From Dicyema japonicum (Eukaryota > Dicyemida > Rhombozoa > Dicyemidae): a stretch of DNA of 64,000 bases. Of the stretch, positions 45,972 through 56,879 are shown piece after piece. Location: contig RDEW01000027.1 of assembly GCA_011109175.1 (NCBI GenBank), positions 1-64,000 of the forward strand, written 5' to 3'. The notes under the pieces were generated by a model. It ran no database searches and was not told the DNA's origin. It saw nothing but the letters and a program-made list of their open reading frames with translations. A program made the position numbers and the translations under genes. Every line of letters begins with the position of its first letter. Positions within the stretch are counted from its first letter, which is position 1.

Positions 45972-46300
45972 TAGCTGGGTGGCGTAGTGGTTAGGTGTTG
46001 GGCTAAAATGACTTATGTTACGGGTTCGATTCTCGCTGCTGTTCACCTGGTGGAAGGTTCCACGCATCTACGATGCTAAAAAAGCTTGATGAGTGACGCC
46101 GTCATCAGCGGATACTCACTGCGGAACTGGATTGTCTAGAAAGGACCCACACACAAGAAAAAGAAAAAAAGAAGTGAAGATCATTCCTTGGTTTTACGAT
46201 TAGTTAAAATTAACTGTTCTTTACTTAAATAAAGTGTGTGTCCTGCCTATGCAGAGCTATAAATACTATGTCTCTCGTGAAAAGGCTATTCTTATCATAT
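45972..46300 (+). mobile_element. tRNA-derived SINE, copy B
   Basis: Head GCTGGGTGGCGTAGTGGTTA contains an A box (GGCGTAGTGGTTAGG) and, 34 bp on, a B box (GGGTTCGATTC), so the unit is tRNA-related. The body matches copy A at 39960, and the tail GCAGAGCTATAAATACTATG with CTCTCGTGAAA matches sequence after the RTE LINE end at 5680. Confidence 0.8.
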
Positions 46301-46439
46301 TCCACGTTATGATTACTGCTCATGTGGAAACAACATAATCTCTTTAATCTAGTTCAAAATAATGAGGAATCTATTAATTTTTTACAAGAAAGGGTACTTT
46401 CTCGATAAAGATATTGTATATCGGTATTTTGTTAATCAA

Positions 46440-46860
46440 CGATAGGTGGTGAATTTATGATCGTAGAATTAGACGAAAGTATATTTTCTAAACGAAAAAA
46501 TAAATGTGACGATTATTTACCCAACAATGGACTTTTGGTGTAATTTGCAGGGAATCTAAAGAATGTTAGAGATTCCACATCGCACGATTGAAACACTTAA
46601 AAAAGCGATAAACGACAATGTGGTAGTCGACTCAAAACTTGTATCAAACTATTGGAATGATATTCTACCAACAATCTTCAAAGGCGGAGTGTTTGACGTT
46701 GAAGTCTCCACACAGTATCAGTTTTTGTGGTTGTCTTGCTTGGATAGGTTTAGCAAGAATCCTTTTTTGGCATGAAGATGTGGGAGACGAAGATAGTTGG
46801 AATATTGAAAGCTTTAAAACCGCTTTTAATGGAAATTGAGGATATTTCTGTAGTCCCATT
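46440..46860 (+). mobile_element. Merlin/IS1595-type transposase remnant
   Basis: Plus strand: MIVELDESIFSKRKNK, then in another frame QWTFGVICRESKEC, then LEIPHRTIETLKKAINDN with VVDSKLVSNYW. This is the ISXO2-like DDE core (first Asp in VELDES, second in DSKLVSNYW) found in Merlin elements and bacterial IS1595/IS1016. Two shifts and stops; no terminal repeats found. Confidence 0.7.
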
Positions 46861-47309
46861 GTTTATTAGTAATTGTAGTTTTGCGGAGATGTCAGTAAAT
46901 CTAATGTTATCCTGATAACGATAAAGAGACCCCCCACCACAACGGTCTGGGAGGTTCAGGCGAATGCAGTGGTGTCCTGGAAAATTTAGGGTAGATGAAA
47001 ATGTAGTAAGTCTGCTTTCTTTAAGTAAAATCGGGTCAATGTTCTTTTTTGTTTATGAAAAATCATAGTTCAAAGATTCCGTTGATACTTATTTGCAAAA
47101 TTGAGAGTTGGGGCCTGGATAAAGTTATATGTCACCGGGGAGAATTATAGAATCCCATTTAACCGAAGCAAATTAAGAAGGGATAGGCCTTTGTCCAAAG
47201 AGACCTTTTTTCGAATTAGGAGTAGCTAATGTTACTTTTTCGCGGTGCATTAGGTACGACATGAGCGCCTCCAAAATTTTGATAAGTGGTAAACCACATG
47301 ACGTCACTT
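46861..47309. other. intergenic, nothing seen
   Basis: No coding or RNA signature recognised. Confidence 0.4.
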
Positions 47310-47620
47310 ATTTTTCTGATAATTAATAAAGCCTCTGGAGCATGTTCTGCCGCTGAGAAGGCCGAGAAGATGAAACGGGAAAAGTACGCGGTCGTACCCA
47401 AGGATTTTTTGTTTGTTCCACTCTCCGTTGAGACGTCTGGTTCTCTTACGCCTGCGACGCTGGAATTCTTGAGTTGTCTAGGGAATCGGATCGCTACATG
47501 AACAGGATACCTTTGTGAGCGCTGCTGGTTATTTGAGCGAATCTTGCTCGCTATCCTGAGAGGGAATAGCCACGCAGTCAGGGCAGCAGGTATATGACCG
47601 TTTACTCTCTTTTCTTTAAT
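47310..47620 (+). mobile_element. 5'-truncated LINE tail (SVETSG family)
   Basis: KASGACSAAEKAEKMKREKY, FLFVPLSVETSGSLTPATLE, LGNRIAT, LLAILRGNSHAVRAAG. Cleanest example of this family's C-terminus in the window. Confidence 0.7.
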
Positions 47621-47678
47621 TTTAAAAATCTACTTCTAAAAAAATAAATATTAGTCATAAAAATTTAAATATTTATTA

Positions 47679-49327
47679 CAGTCGGACCCCTGGAGAGGTA
47701 TTCGAGTGCTCCAAAAAGTGAAGATAACTTTAAAATATTTATTTTTGATTTATCTACATTATTTAAAAAATGAAACTGTATAATTTTGAAAGAATTCTAA
47801 ATTGTAGTCATTTATTTTGCACAACCATATCCGAAAAAAATCATTTGTCATCCATGCCTTTTTGGAAGAATATAAAATCCCATATTTTTCGCAATTAAAT
47901 CCTACAAAAAATTATTATAAAATTGTTTTAAAAAACCTTTCATACAACGAAGAGACTTAAACTTTCCTATTACGAGAGGTTTTAACTTTTCACCCTCAGA
48001 GCTGCAGCAAAGGAGAACCGTTACATTCTTTTCACATTGTTTCGTTCCGAAGCAGTTATCGGTATTTTCGACAAAAGATTTTGTTTGAATTTTTTGACTT
48101 ATAAAGCTGTTCGTCACAATCAAATATATTATTGCGACCAAATGATCGATAGTAATAATTCAAATTATCTAAGAAATCTGGTAAATTTCTTTTATCCGTA
48201 GAAGAGTTTTCCCCACTAATTGTTTTAAATAATTCATATATCTTCTTGAACCAGTCAAGCCATCCATTTGAAGTTTTGAATTGGGTAAAATTTATTTTTT
48301 GAAATGTTTTTCGCAATCCCTTTTATTGTGGTTCCAGAAACTGGAAAGTAATTTTCTCTTAAACGGCGAAAAAAACTATACATTAGGTCATCCAATAAAT
48401 AGCATTGATTTGAGGACTTTGAATTTAAAACAAATTCAGTTTCTTGATCTTGAACTGCTCCCGTATTCAGAAATGAACTAATATTTTTCTTTATTCCAAT
48501 AAATAGCATTGATTTGACGACTTTGAATTCAAAACAAATTCAGTTTCTTGATCTTGAACTGCTCCCGTATTCAGAAATGAACTAATATTTTTCTTTATTC
48601 CCGAAATGGTTGCTAACAAATACAAAATTAAAAATGGACTTTTGCAAGTTTTATATTTCTTGACAAGTTCTCTCAGATAATACATTATTTTGTAATGATT
48701 TGGCAATTTTAATTTTAGTGTCAAAACTTATTTAACAGCCATCTAATACTAACCACAATGAAAAATAATTTAAAAAGTATATTACAAATAAAATAATTGT
48801 TTAATCAAAANATCTTGAACTGATCCTGTATTCAGAAATGAACTAATATTTTTCTTTATTCCCGAAATGGTTGCTAACAAATACAAAATTAAAAATGGAT
48901 TTTTGCAAGTTTTATATTTCTTGACAAGTTCTCTCAGATAATACATTATTTTGTAATGATTTGGCAATTTTAATTTTAGTGTCAAAACTTATTTAACAGC
49001 CATCTAACAATAACCACAATGAAAAATAATTTAAAAAGTATATTACAAATAAAATAATTGTTTAATCAAAAAAGAGTCCACGGGAGGGACTCTGGTTGAG
49101 GCAGAATTTCAAAATAGAGATTATCAAAGGTAACGCCTTCGCCATTCTGTCGTCCTAGTTATTGCCTAAATTTCATTATTAAATTAAAAAAAATAAATAA
49201 ATTAAATAAATTTTGATGTCCAAAGCGGGATCATTAAATTTGCCCATAAATTCAAAAATTGGTAGGAAATTCGTCATCAGAAAAAATGCCCCAAAATGCG
49301 GGTGTGCCCCAAACCGGGGTCCAACTG
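47679..49327 (-). mobile_element. Tigger/pogo DNA transposon with TIRs and TA target site
   Basis: Left end CAGTCGGACCCCTGG and right end (reverse complement) CAGTTGGACCCCGG are inverted repeats, each bordered by TA, as expected for pogo-type insertion. The minus-strand interior encodes a transposase: HTH part with LMYSFFRRLRENYFPVSG and SNGWLDWFKKIYE (CENP-B/Tc5 HTH), CDE for the first catalytic Asp, and NVTVLLCCSSEGEKLKPLVI. Stops and shifts make it inactive. A duplication with an N (48811) lies inside; the true element is shorter than the interval. Confidence 0.8.
48482..49075. repeat. duplicated blocks around an N inside the Tigger copy
   Basis: The segment from TTATTCCAATAAATAGCATT is repeated about 105 bp later, and the 48560-48810 block recurs after the N at 48811. 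Near-identity suggests overlapping contig ends. Confidence 0.8.
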
Positions 49328-49329
49328 TA

Positions 49330-49820
49330 TTAAATTTTATTATTATTCGTAAGGTATTTTTCAATGATAGATTCTAAATTGTAGACTATTTAAAATTTGA
49401 AGACCATCAACTCAAAATTTAAAAACAAAAAGTTGTTTGCTCTGAACGGAATAATAGCTTTTATAGGGATTATATTCTCACCCTCTAAATTAATCTAATT
49501 CTTCTTCTGACATTACCCAATCTCCGATTGAGAAAATCTTCCTTATTTGAATTTCGTGTTCATTATCATCAACCTAGTCACTCCTTACTGCCTAAAATAT
49601 GTACATCTCCCTATTTGAAACTCTCTGATTTTTAAAGGTAAAAATCGACAGAATTTATTTCCAGTGGAGCATAGAAATTCTGGCCTCTCTCGTGAAAAAG
49701 ACTGAAATTAATTATCTAACCAGATTTTAATCGACAAATCAATAATTTGATGATTCACTCAATCACAAAAACTTAACCACCGTGGAAACGAGAATTCACA
49801 TTCAAAGTCGCAGATCTTTT
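49330..49820. other. intergenic with a SINE-tail-like scrap
   Basis: CCTCTCTCGTGAAAAAGAC at about 49680 resembles the SINE/RTE tail. No gene seen. Confidence 0.4.
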
Positions 49821-49822
49821 AT

Positions 49823-50362
49823 TCACAATTTAATAAAAATCCTGCAACTCTCCTGTCTAAAGTTCCGAAGGCGTTGAAATTTCAATCTGAAGTGTCGTAT
49901 TCCACACAGACTCCAGACTCTCAAAACCATCTGCAAATTCACGATAGATTTATCCCTCTGTTCCATAGTTGTTACGTCATCCATCCTCTTGCCATCGCTA
50001 TCCCACCACAGCTGCATTGGTGTGCCAAGCAGACGTCAAGGTCATGCGGTCACGTCTGAGGGAATTGAATGCATTGGAGATATTTAGCTTCAGAAGTAGT
50101 TTGCCCTCTCAAGGATTACAGAAGGAGGCAAACAAACGTGTTGAATGACTGACGGTCTCACATTTTCAACGGCAATTGGACGAATACCACCGTCCGGTTT
50201 GCTAAATGCGTGTAAAGAGCATTGAAGAAAAGCTTCCTCGCGAAAAGGTCGATGACACCACTGATTGTCTGTCGACCGATTCTTGTAACAGATCTGATTA
50301 AGTTTATCCCTCCTCGGCAATGCTTCCATAGATGAGATCTTAAGAATCCAATACGCATTCAT
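49823..50362 (-). mobile_element. LINE RT N-terminal fragment
   Basis: Minus frame ends LQCSLHAFSKPDGGIRPIAV, the KPDGGxRPIA motif that opens the RT of the SVETSG family, preceded by EALPRRDKLNQICYKN. The part below 50060 is unreadable. Confidence 0.55.
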
Positions 50363-50499
50363 TATACAAAAAACTACATAAAAAAAATGGGGTTAAGCTA
50401 TTGGAAGACGCCCTCGACAACTAAAGGGCACGGCGATATTGGTTAGATGCCACCAGCAGATCTTCAAAAGACTTCTAGAATACAGTATCGTACAGACCC

Positions 50500-50640
50500 C
50501 GTTGAGAGAACATGGATAGTTGTTAAAACTGATAAGTACGGTTCCAGGCCTCACGAGAAGATATACCCCGCTGTTTAATGGAAGATCCCGTCAATCTGTG
50601 CTAGTTGGTCACATTGGGTGAAATAGGGAGCAGTCCTCGA
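50500..50640 (-). mobile_element. short fragment related to the integrase-bearing element
   Basis: GGAAGATCCCGTCAATCTGT and flanks resemble GGAAGATTCCGTCAATATGT near 34280. Too short to classify further. Confidence 0.3.
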
Positions 50641-50879
50641 CATATGCAAACCTCTTTACGTTGAGGCTGTTCTTTAGGAGGAATAATGATGTATGCACGT
50701 CAATTAGACACAAGCGGTCTAGATCTCTCCAGTAACAGTCTTTTTTACCGTATAGCTCTCTCCCATTACATTGAGGAATATAAAGCCTTCATTTGGCTTG
50801 GAAATAGATGACACAGCATTTGAATACTTTTCATCTGAAAGTCCGAAATTTCAGATTTCGCATTTACTGTAATTTAATT

Positions 50880-51400
50880 CCAGTTCAGTTCCTGACAAAG
50901 CTCATCTTTTTCCTAATATTTATAGCCGCATGTGGAGCAAATGAAGCAACTTCAGATGTCGATTTCTTCCACGCACCTCTGTTATTAGTTTTAACTCTAA
51001 TAAGTTCAGGTCGTCAGCGGATTTGTGTTTTAGTTTTACGTTTTTCGGGTCCTTTTTAATGACGACTGATAATGTTACCTTAGGCCATCTTGACAATCAT
51101 AGTAGTCTTTCATATCCCTTCGACGGGAATATTAATTCTATCCTCAGGATGAGCTCGAATAGTCTCCAGCGAGACATCATAACTTCCAGACTTATTGGCT
51201 TATATCAGCATTTCTTGTAAATTCCTTTGCATGAGATTTTTGTCTACCAGTCCATTCCTGTTATTTTTCTCATATGGTTCCTGTAAAACGAGTCCAGCCT
51301 ATCAACTTCCTCTTTTAGGTAGCTCAGGTTCCAGCGTATTATAGCAGAATTGGTTTAAGGGATTTGTATAGCATTATCTTACCTTTATGCTGATTCCTTT
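50880..51400 (-). mobile_element. RTE-like LINE C-terminal fragment
   Basis: Minus strand: RWNLSYLKEEVDRLDSFYRN, HMRKITGMDW and SRWRLFELILRIE, the region before and at the RLFGHILR motif of RTE elements. Confidence 0.5.
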
Positions 51401-51639
51401 TCGTTTAAGCCATAAATTCTTTATTTTATGAATAGCTGAATTTTCCAAGGTTTTTCTTAGTAGAATATTCTCACTATCTCATAGAAGAGAACCGAGTTTG
51501 TTGTTGTTACAATGTTCAATCAAAAAGATTATTCATCAAAAATATAAAGAAAAATATTTTTAGCATAAGAGACTAATCCTAGCCATCCCAATTCCCCCTG
51601 GACGGCATATCCTCTACGTTCGAGCATTTTTCTGGTGGA

Positions 51640-51765
51640 GACTCGTCATTTCTGGAGATAGATATGAGGACTTCTAAAGGAGCCGTGATCACCTGAATTT
51701 TTTCGTTTTGGTTATGACGATGGTTTTCTGGTTTAATAAATTTAATTAAATTAATTGAGGCATGT
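51640..51765 (+). mobile_element. 5'-truncated Jockey-like 3' end
   Basis: GTGATCACCTGAATTTTTTC, then a TATGACGATGGTTTTCTGG 3' UTR and an AATAAATTTAATTAAA tail, the same short end as at 41470 and 52935. Confidence 0.6.
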
Positions 51766-51968
51766 ACGACAACTAAAAGCCCTACGATAAACAAGTCACA
51801 AAAAAACAAAAAAAAACTCAAATAAAAGAAATAGCGGAAATAAATTCCAACAAGTCCAAATATATACGTCCATCACCACCATCAGAAACACTCATATTCC
51901 CATCACTGCTTATCGATACACCACCGATTTCCACTTCTTGCAGATTAAACCCCTAAATACAGCTAACT

Positions 51969-52814
51969 TCATACTTCCAAGCCAAACTCCGTCTCGGTTA
52001 TCGCCAGACCTACAACGGCGTTAAAAAATGTCAGCACAGTCTCAAGCTCCAGGAGACGCATCCCAGACTCATTCGGAACACATGTGTCCTTCCATAAATC
52101 TGCCAGTTGACGGGTACTCAAAATTCCAGTCGTCTCAGCGAGCTTTCCGGAACAGGTTTTCATGGCCAATTCAATCCTGTTGACACAGTCAAAAGATTCC
52201 TGTAAATAATGAACTCCAACAGTGAAGAGGTAGAACAAGTTAATTGAAGATATTTTCAGAAAAAACATGCAAGCCAGAAATGTGGTCTAATTCGTAAATT
52301 ATGCATACTTTCAACCATTTTGTGACAACAGTGCACATTATTTCGTCACCTTTGAGCAAAAGGAGAGGAAAAAAGAGAATTTGGGGGTTATTTGGATTTT
52401 TATTTCGCTTATTTGAGTACATCAAGGCTGTCGCGATCATGTTTTTTGAATCCTCGTTCGTTACCTCGACTTTTATCTCAAGGAAAGCAACACTTTCATG
52501 CTCGGTGTAGTTAATTTGAACAGTTGGAAGACAAATTTCAACTTTTTTGGAATAATGATCCATTAAATTTGTCAAAAAAGAATAAATATCAAATTTTAGG
52601 GAGTTTTCAAGCGCTTTTATTTTGCTGGTAAGGCTTCCTCCGACACAAATCAGATGGGAAAGTGAGTATAATTGCCAATCTCCAAGCAAACAATCTGCAC
52701 TACAGTTGGAAGCAATTTCTGAGTTATTTTAAATTCAAAAATACCATTTAATGCCCATTCCTCGATTATTTTGTAATAATTGGTATTAGGAACACATCGG
52801 AACGAAATAACCAT
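51969..52814 (-). CDS. CENPL: CENP-L-like kinetochore protein, 3 exons
   Basis: CENP-L pairs with CENP-N in the constitutive centromere network and helps read CENP-A chromatin. Collinear matches to animal CENP-L: LLGDWQLYSLSHL (QWTLYSLTPLY), FPLLLLKGDEIMCTVVTKWL and KTTF (NTAIIGTWFQKTF), ISSINLFYLFTVGV (AINAFNLSWMAAM), LSTRQLADLWKDT (HPEDAKALWDSV). Introns at 52744-52719 (26 nt) and 52308-52287 (22) join in frame; 798 nt, 265 residues. ATG 52814-52812, stop 51971-51969. Shorter than the human protein, mainly at the N-terminus. The homology is moderate but spans the whole length. Confidence 0.75.
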
Positions 52815-52934
52815 GTAATTTAAATAGCCTGGGTATCTTATTTTAATATTAAATAAATTTTTTATTAATTAATATTCAATCTTTTTTATTTTTAAGTAAC
52901 TTAACTTATATATATATACAAGAACGCAGTCGGA

Positions 52935-53040
52935 ACACAGAGAAAAGATGCGGAGACTGTTGAGGGAGGCTAGGATCACCTGAATTTTGTTTATTTTGGA
53001 TATGACGGTGGATTTCTGGTTCAATAATAATTATATGAAA
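52935..53040 (+). mobile_element. 5'-truncated Jockey-like 3' end
   Basis: AAGATGCGGAGACTGTTGAG, GGATCACCTGAATTTTG and GATATGACGGTGG match the copies at 41470 and 51640. Confidence 0.6.
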
Positions 53041-53199
53041 CTCTTTGGCCTTCATAGTCAAACCCATCTCGCTTTGAAAGCCTCATTTATAATAATTTCT
53101 AATCAAGGGAAGATTAGTTCTAATATATTTTTTAGAATTTATTTATTTATTATAATGAAAAACCAAATATAAGAGAAACTTAATTATTTGATCACAACC

Positions 53200-54092
53200 C
53201 TTAAATTTTGGTGAGAGTACTTCCAGAGGATTGAAATCTTTTTGGATAAAATTTTGATATATCGGGCTCAGCTATTCTTGTAGTTCCGACTGGTCTTTGG
53301 TCTCCCTGAAGGGTCGACGAAAAGCTAGATGAAGATGAAAATTTGCTAGTAATGTTGATCAGAGATGCATCAGAAAAAAAGATGGAAATTTTTCTAAAAA
53401 AGATGCCATCATTGGCTTTTATGTTGCAGCACAGAATAAACGATAAGAAAGGTTTGAGAGCGCAGAGAAGTCCAAGCGTTTTCAGAACTTGCAGCATGAG
53501 GGCAACTAACTCCTTCTTTAATTTTCCTTGCTAATAAAGTTGCTAAAGTAGTTCCGACTTTAATTAAAGCGGATAAATTTTCATTAGTGAGTCTTGTTCT
53601 TTGAGCATTTTTTGTTATAATAAAATCTTGCAATGGTACCAGTTCGAGAATTTCTTCATAAATATTAAAATCTGAATCACATGCTCTAACAAAGAATGCT
53701 AATTGTGCAATTCCCACAACTGCTGTTTCATCTATGGANTGACTCTTATGTTGCAGCACAGAATAAACGATAAGAAAGGTTTGAGAGCGCAGAGAAGTCC
53801 AAGCGTTTTCAGAACTTGCAGCATGAGGGCAACTAACTTCTTCTTTAATTTTCCTTGCTAATAAAGTTGCTAAAGTAGTTCCGACTTTAATTAAAGCGGA
53901 TAAATTTTCATTAGTGAGTCTTGTTCTTTGAGCATTCTTTGTAATAATAAAATCTTGCAATGGTACCAGTTCGAGAATGTCTTCATAAATATTAAAATCT
54001 GAATCACATGCTCTAACAAAGAATGCTATTTGTTTAATTCCGACAACTGCTGTTTCATCCATGGCAATTGAAAAATAGTAGAATTTTAGCAT
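53200..54092 (-). mobile_element. hAT transposase fragment, duplicated across an N
   Basis: Minus frame FYYFSIAMDETAVVGIKQIA, FFVRACDSDFNIYEDILELV and PLQD is the first-Asp region (DET/DES) of hAT transposases of the GTF2IRD2/ZBED class, followed by FLIVYSVLQHKS. The block is present on both sides of the N at 53739. Inactive. Confidence 0.7.
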
Positions 54093-54410
54093 TCAAAATA
54101 AAATTGGTGTTCCAATTGAAATAGCGTCAGGAAACAGTCGGACAACATTCTAACCCAAAGTTATAGTGAATTCAAAATTGGTAGATCAAGAACGGAGGTA
54201 CAACAAATATAAAACTTTTGAAATAGTGATGTGACAAAGCTAAATCCATTTATGCTGACAAATAGAATTCATATTAAGGTATAGAATTATTAAGCTTAGC
54301 CTATTGGGAATGGGTCCTAACGATGATTTTTCTTCAAAACGAAAGAAATGGAGAAGATAAAAATAGAAATCGGTAGGGTCATTGATGAATGAAAAGATAT
54401 AAATGAAAAT

Positions 54411-54491
54411 GGCGATATGGCCGAGTGGTTAAGGCGGCGCACTCAAGATGCGTTGGACTATGTCCGCGTGGGTTCGAGTCCCACTGTCGCT
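54411..54491 (+). tRNA. tRNA-Leu (anticodon CAA)
   Basis: Full cloverleaf, 81 nt without an intron. Acceptor GGCGATA pairs with TGTCGCT (first pair G-U, one more G-U at position 6), D arm GGCCGAGTGGTTAAGGC, anticodon stem GCGCA/TGCGT around CTCAAGA, a long type II variable arm, T arm GTGGG-TTCGAGT-CCCAC. A T-run follows as Pol III terminator (TGTTTTT). Long variable arm plus CAA fit leucine, reading UUG. Looks functional, unlike the SINE heads. Confidence 0.95.
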
Positions 54492-54589
54492 ATTTATTAT
54501 GTTTTTAAGTTCAATTTATAAATGTCTTAAATTATGTTATGATATCATATCAGCCTAAGTAGATTTTTAATTTAAATAATTTCCTTGCA

Positions 54590-54665
54590 AATCGTCAGGG
54601 GAATTGCATTCTCAATTATGAGAGCAGCCATTAGTTATCGACTGTTAGTTTTTGCGTTAAAAAAA
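54590..54665 (+). mobile_element. 5'-truncated LINE tail
   Basis: Encodes QIVRGIAFSIMRAAIS, nearly the same as the end of the minus LINE at 42851 (VKGNAFSIMRAAS). Confidence 0.55.
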
Positions 54666-55200
54666 ATTGTTTTATTAAAAAATATTAAATTATTAACCCC
54701 AGTTTTGCTAATGTCCAGGACGCCCCAGAGATCCATTACTTTTACGCCCTGGTAGTTATGGGTAAGCAAAAAGATCCCAAACTACTTTTCAAGCCTGAAA
54801 CGGATATTGTCAAATTGTTAAAAAAGTTACTCTTTAACGGCCCTCGGAAGAGGCAGTTCTGAAGCCCATATTTGAGGAGGTCAGCTCTCTAGTGTCTTGT
54901 TCTCTTAAATGGTTCGTAAGGAATGGGTAGACACAAATCATGTATACTTTTGATCTGTTTTACAAGCATAGTGGAGTCCAATCATATTAACAAAAACTAT
55001 ACATTTTCCGATTTTGGACCAGAAAGTACCACGAAGAATCGATACTTTCCTAGTTCAAACACCAGATGTCCCCAGTGTAGGAAAGAAAACAGTGGACGTT
55101 CTAAAGGCTACCATAATAAAGAGCCCACACAAAATATTTTGAGCACTAAACATTAACTTAAAAAATAAGTAATTTATATCATAAATTAATAAATTTGTGC
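54666..55200 (+). other. unidentified frames
   Basis: Plus strand carries HYFYALVVMGKQKDPKLLFK and later FGPESTTKNRYFPSSNTRCP with QCRKENSGRSKGY. Neither is recognised; a CxxC pair is visible in the second. May be LINE-derived. Confidence 0.25.
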
Positions 55201-55229
55201 GTATGACTACCTCAATTAACCAACTTCAT

Positions 55230-56260
55230 TAGAGATGATTTTTCAAACAAACCAAGGCATTTGAAAACAGTATTATGTTCCATTGACATTAACAAGGCCT
55301 TTGATTCTATTTCGAGAATAATATTATCAAAGAAAATTTTTTAGTCCAAGATCCCGTGGAAGCTTAAACTTTGGATAACAAATTTAAGTGGACGAAGGGG
55401 ACGTGTATGCCTCGGAGGACTGAAATCAGTATCACGTCTTCTCCCAAACGGTGTCCCCCAAAGATCTCCATTATCCCCCGCCTTATTCAATTTATACCTG
55501 GCAGACCTCCCGACACCGGAATCTAATAACAATGTTCTACTCTCATATGCGGACGACATTGTTTTGGCCTCGCGTGATCGGGATATCCAAAATGCTACAG
55601 AAAGATTACAAATTAACCTGGACCGACTCAACGCCTGGGTAATGAAGAACCGACTCACGGTAAATTTCAGAAAGTCGGTCATGTCTATGTTTACTTCGGA
55701 CAAAAGGTTGGGGAAGATGACTGTCAAGTTAAAATTGGACAACATTGAAATCCCCTTCACCAAATGTCAGATAATCCTGGGCGTGACACTGGATACACAC
55801 TTATGTTTGTCACCACATGTGGAGAACATTGTTCTGAAGTGCGAGAAGAGGATCAATGTATTAAAATGTTTATCTGGGATATGGAAGACAGGTACCCATC
55901 CAGTCTTGATGAACATTTACAAGCAATACATCGAACTATGCTTCTCGTACGCGTGTGCTTCGTGGGGACCTTCATTATCATGGACGAACACTAAGAAGAT
56001 TGAGGACGTTCAAAAGAAGGCTTTCAGAATGACGAGCGGTGGTCTTGTGGTAGACATAGAACCGGACCGACTACTCTGGAGGCCCTCATTAAACAAAACT
56101 CCGGCATGCGGGAAGGTGGCCTTGCAAATACAGTCAGCCGCCCTGTACGAGCTTGTGTGGGTACGAGGGAGGAGGATTTGGCGGAGCGCATCGGGATCAC
56201 GTGATAGCTAGTTTTGGTTTTACCGTAGTCTTAGGTGTTAAATAAAATAAATAAATGTCT
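55230..56260 (+). mobile_element. Jockey-like LINE, RT to 3' end
   Basis: VLCSIDINKAFDSISRI, RRGRVCLGGLKSVSRLLPNG, SPLSPALFNLYLADLP, LLSYADDIVLASRDRDIQNA (catalytic YADD), TKCQIILGVTLDTHLCLSPH, SYACASWGPSLSWTNTKKIE and the end GSRDS with AATAAAATAAATAAA. Near-identical to the minus copy at 36090-36785. Only a few shifts, so it moved relatively recently. Confidence 0.82.
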
Positions 56261-56449
56261 GAGTCAGTCCAAGTCGATTTGTTGCATAAGACAATTACAT
56301 GGATCTAAAATAGGTTAAAATTGATTTTTATAATATTAAGGTCAAAGAAGAAAGAGACCATAAGAGACTGGTCACAAAGTTAAATGAGGTCGAAAATATA
56401 ATATCTTAAGATTTTGTAAGTCAACTGAGGATTATGGATCATAAGAACT

Positions 56450-56565
56450 GGTACCCAAATTAGAAAATATCGAAAAACTGTTTTGGGGCGAAAGAGTCTT
56501 TGAGTCACAAAGGCTGGTACCCAAATTAAAAAATATCGAAAAACTGTTTTGGGGCGCTGTCTTAT
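56450..56565. repeat. ~64-bp spaced direct repeat
   Basis: CTGGTACCCAAATTA and TATCGAAAAACTGTTTTGGG occur twice in a row with minor differences. Confidence 0.8.
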
Positions 56566-56879
56566 CCATTCTCTCAACCTTTGCGTTGGTTTCGAATGCA
56601 AAAAGATCACATTAATATAAGTTTAGTGACCTTAAGGTCCTGGAAACTGATGACAGTGTTGAAATTATGGCTCAAGCAAAACCCGATCTAGTCAGGGCAA
56701 CGTGAACGAGCTTTTAACGAGTTAACTAATGACCTTAAAATTGTATTGTCTGTGATTATAAATTTTTAAAGTCGCATGCCATTACGGTTACAGTGGTAAT
56801 TAAGGTCGGTCAGTGACGCTGTATTAACTTTTTATTTTTTTGTATTAACAGTAAAAATAATAAGAACCACTTCCCATTT

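Noticed and set aside
45972-46050. Functional tRNA gene
   Set aside because: A and B boxes are present but stems do not pair, and the sequence continues into a body shared with another copy, so it is a SINE head.
47900-48145. Host CENP-B-like gene
   Set aside because: Flanked by inverted repeats with TA borders and full of stops; it is a transposon copy.
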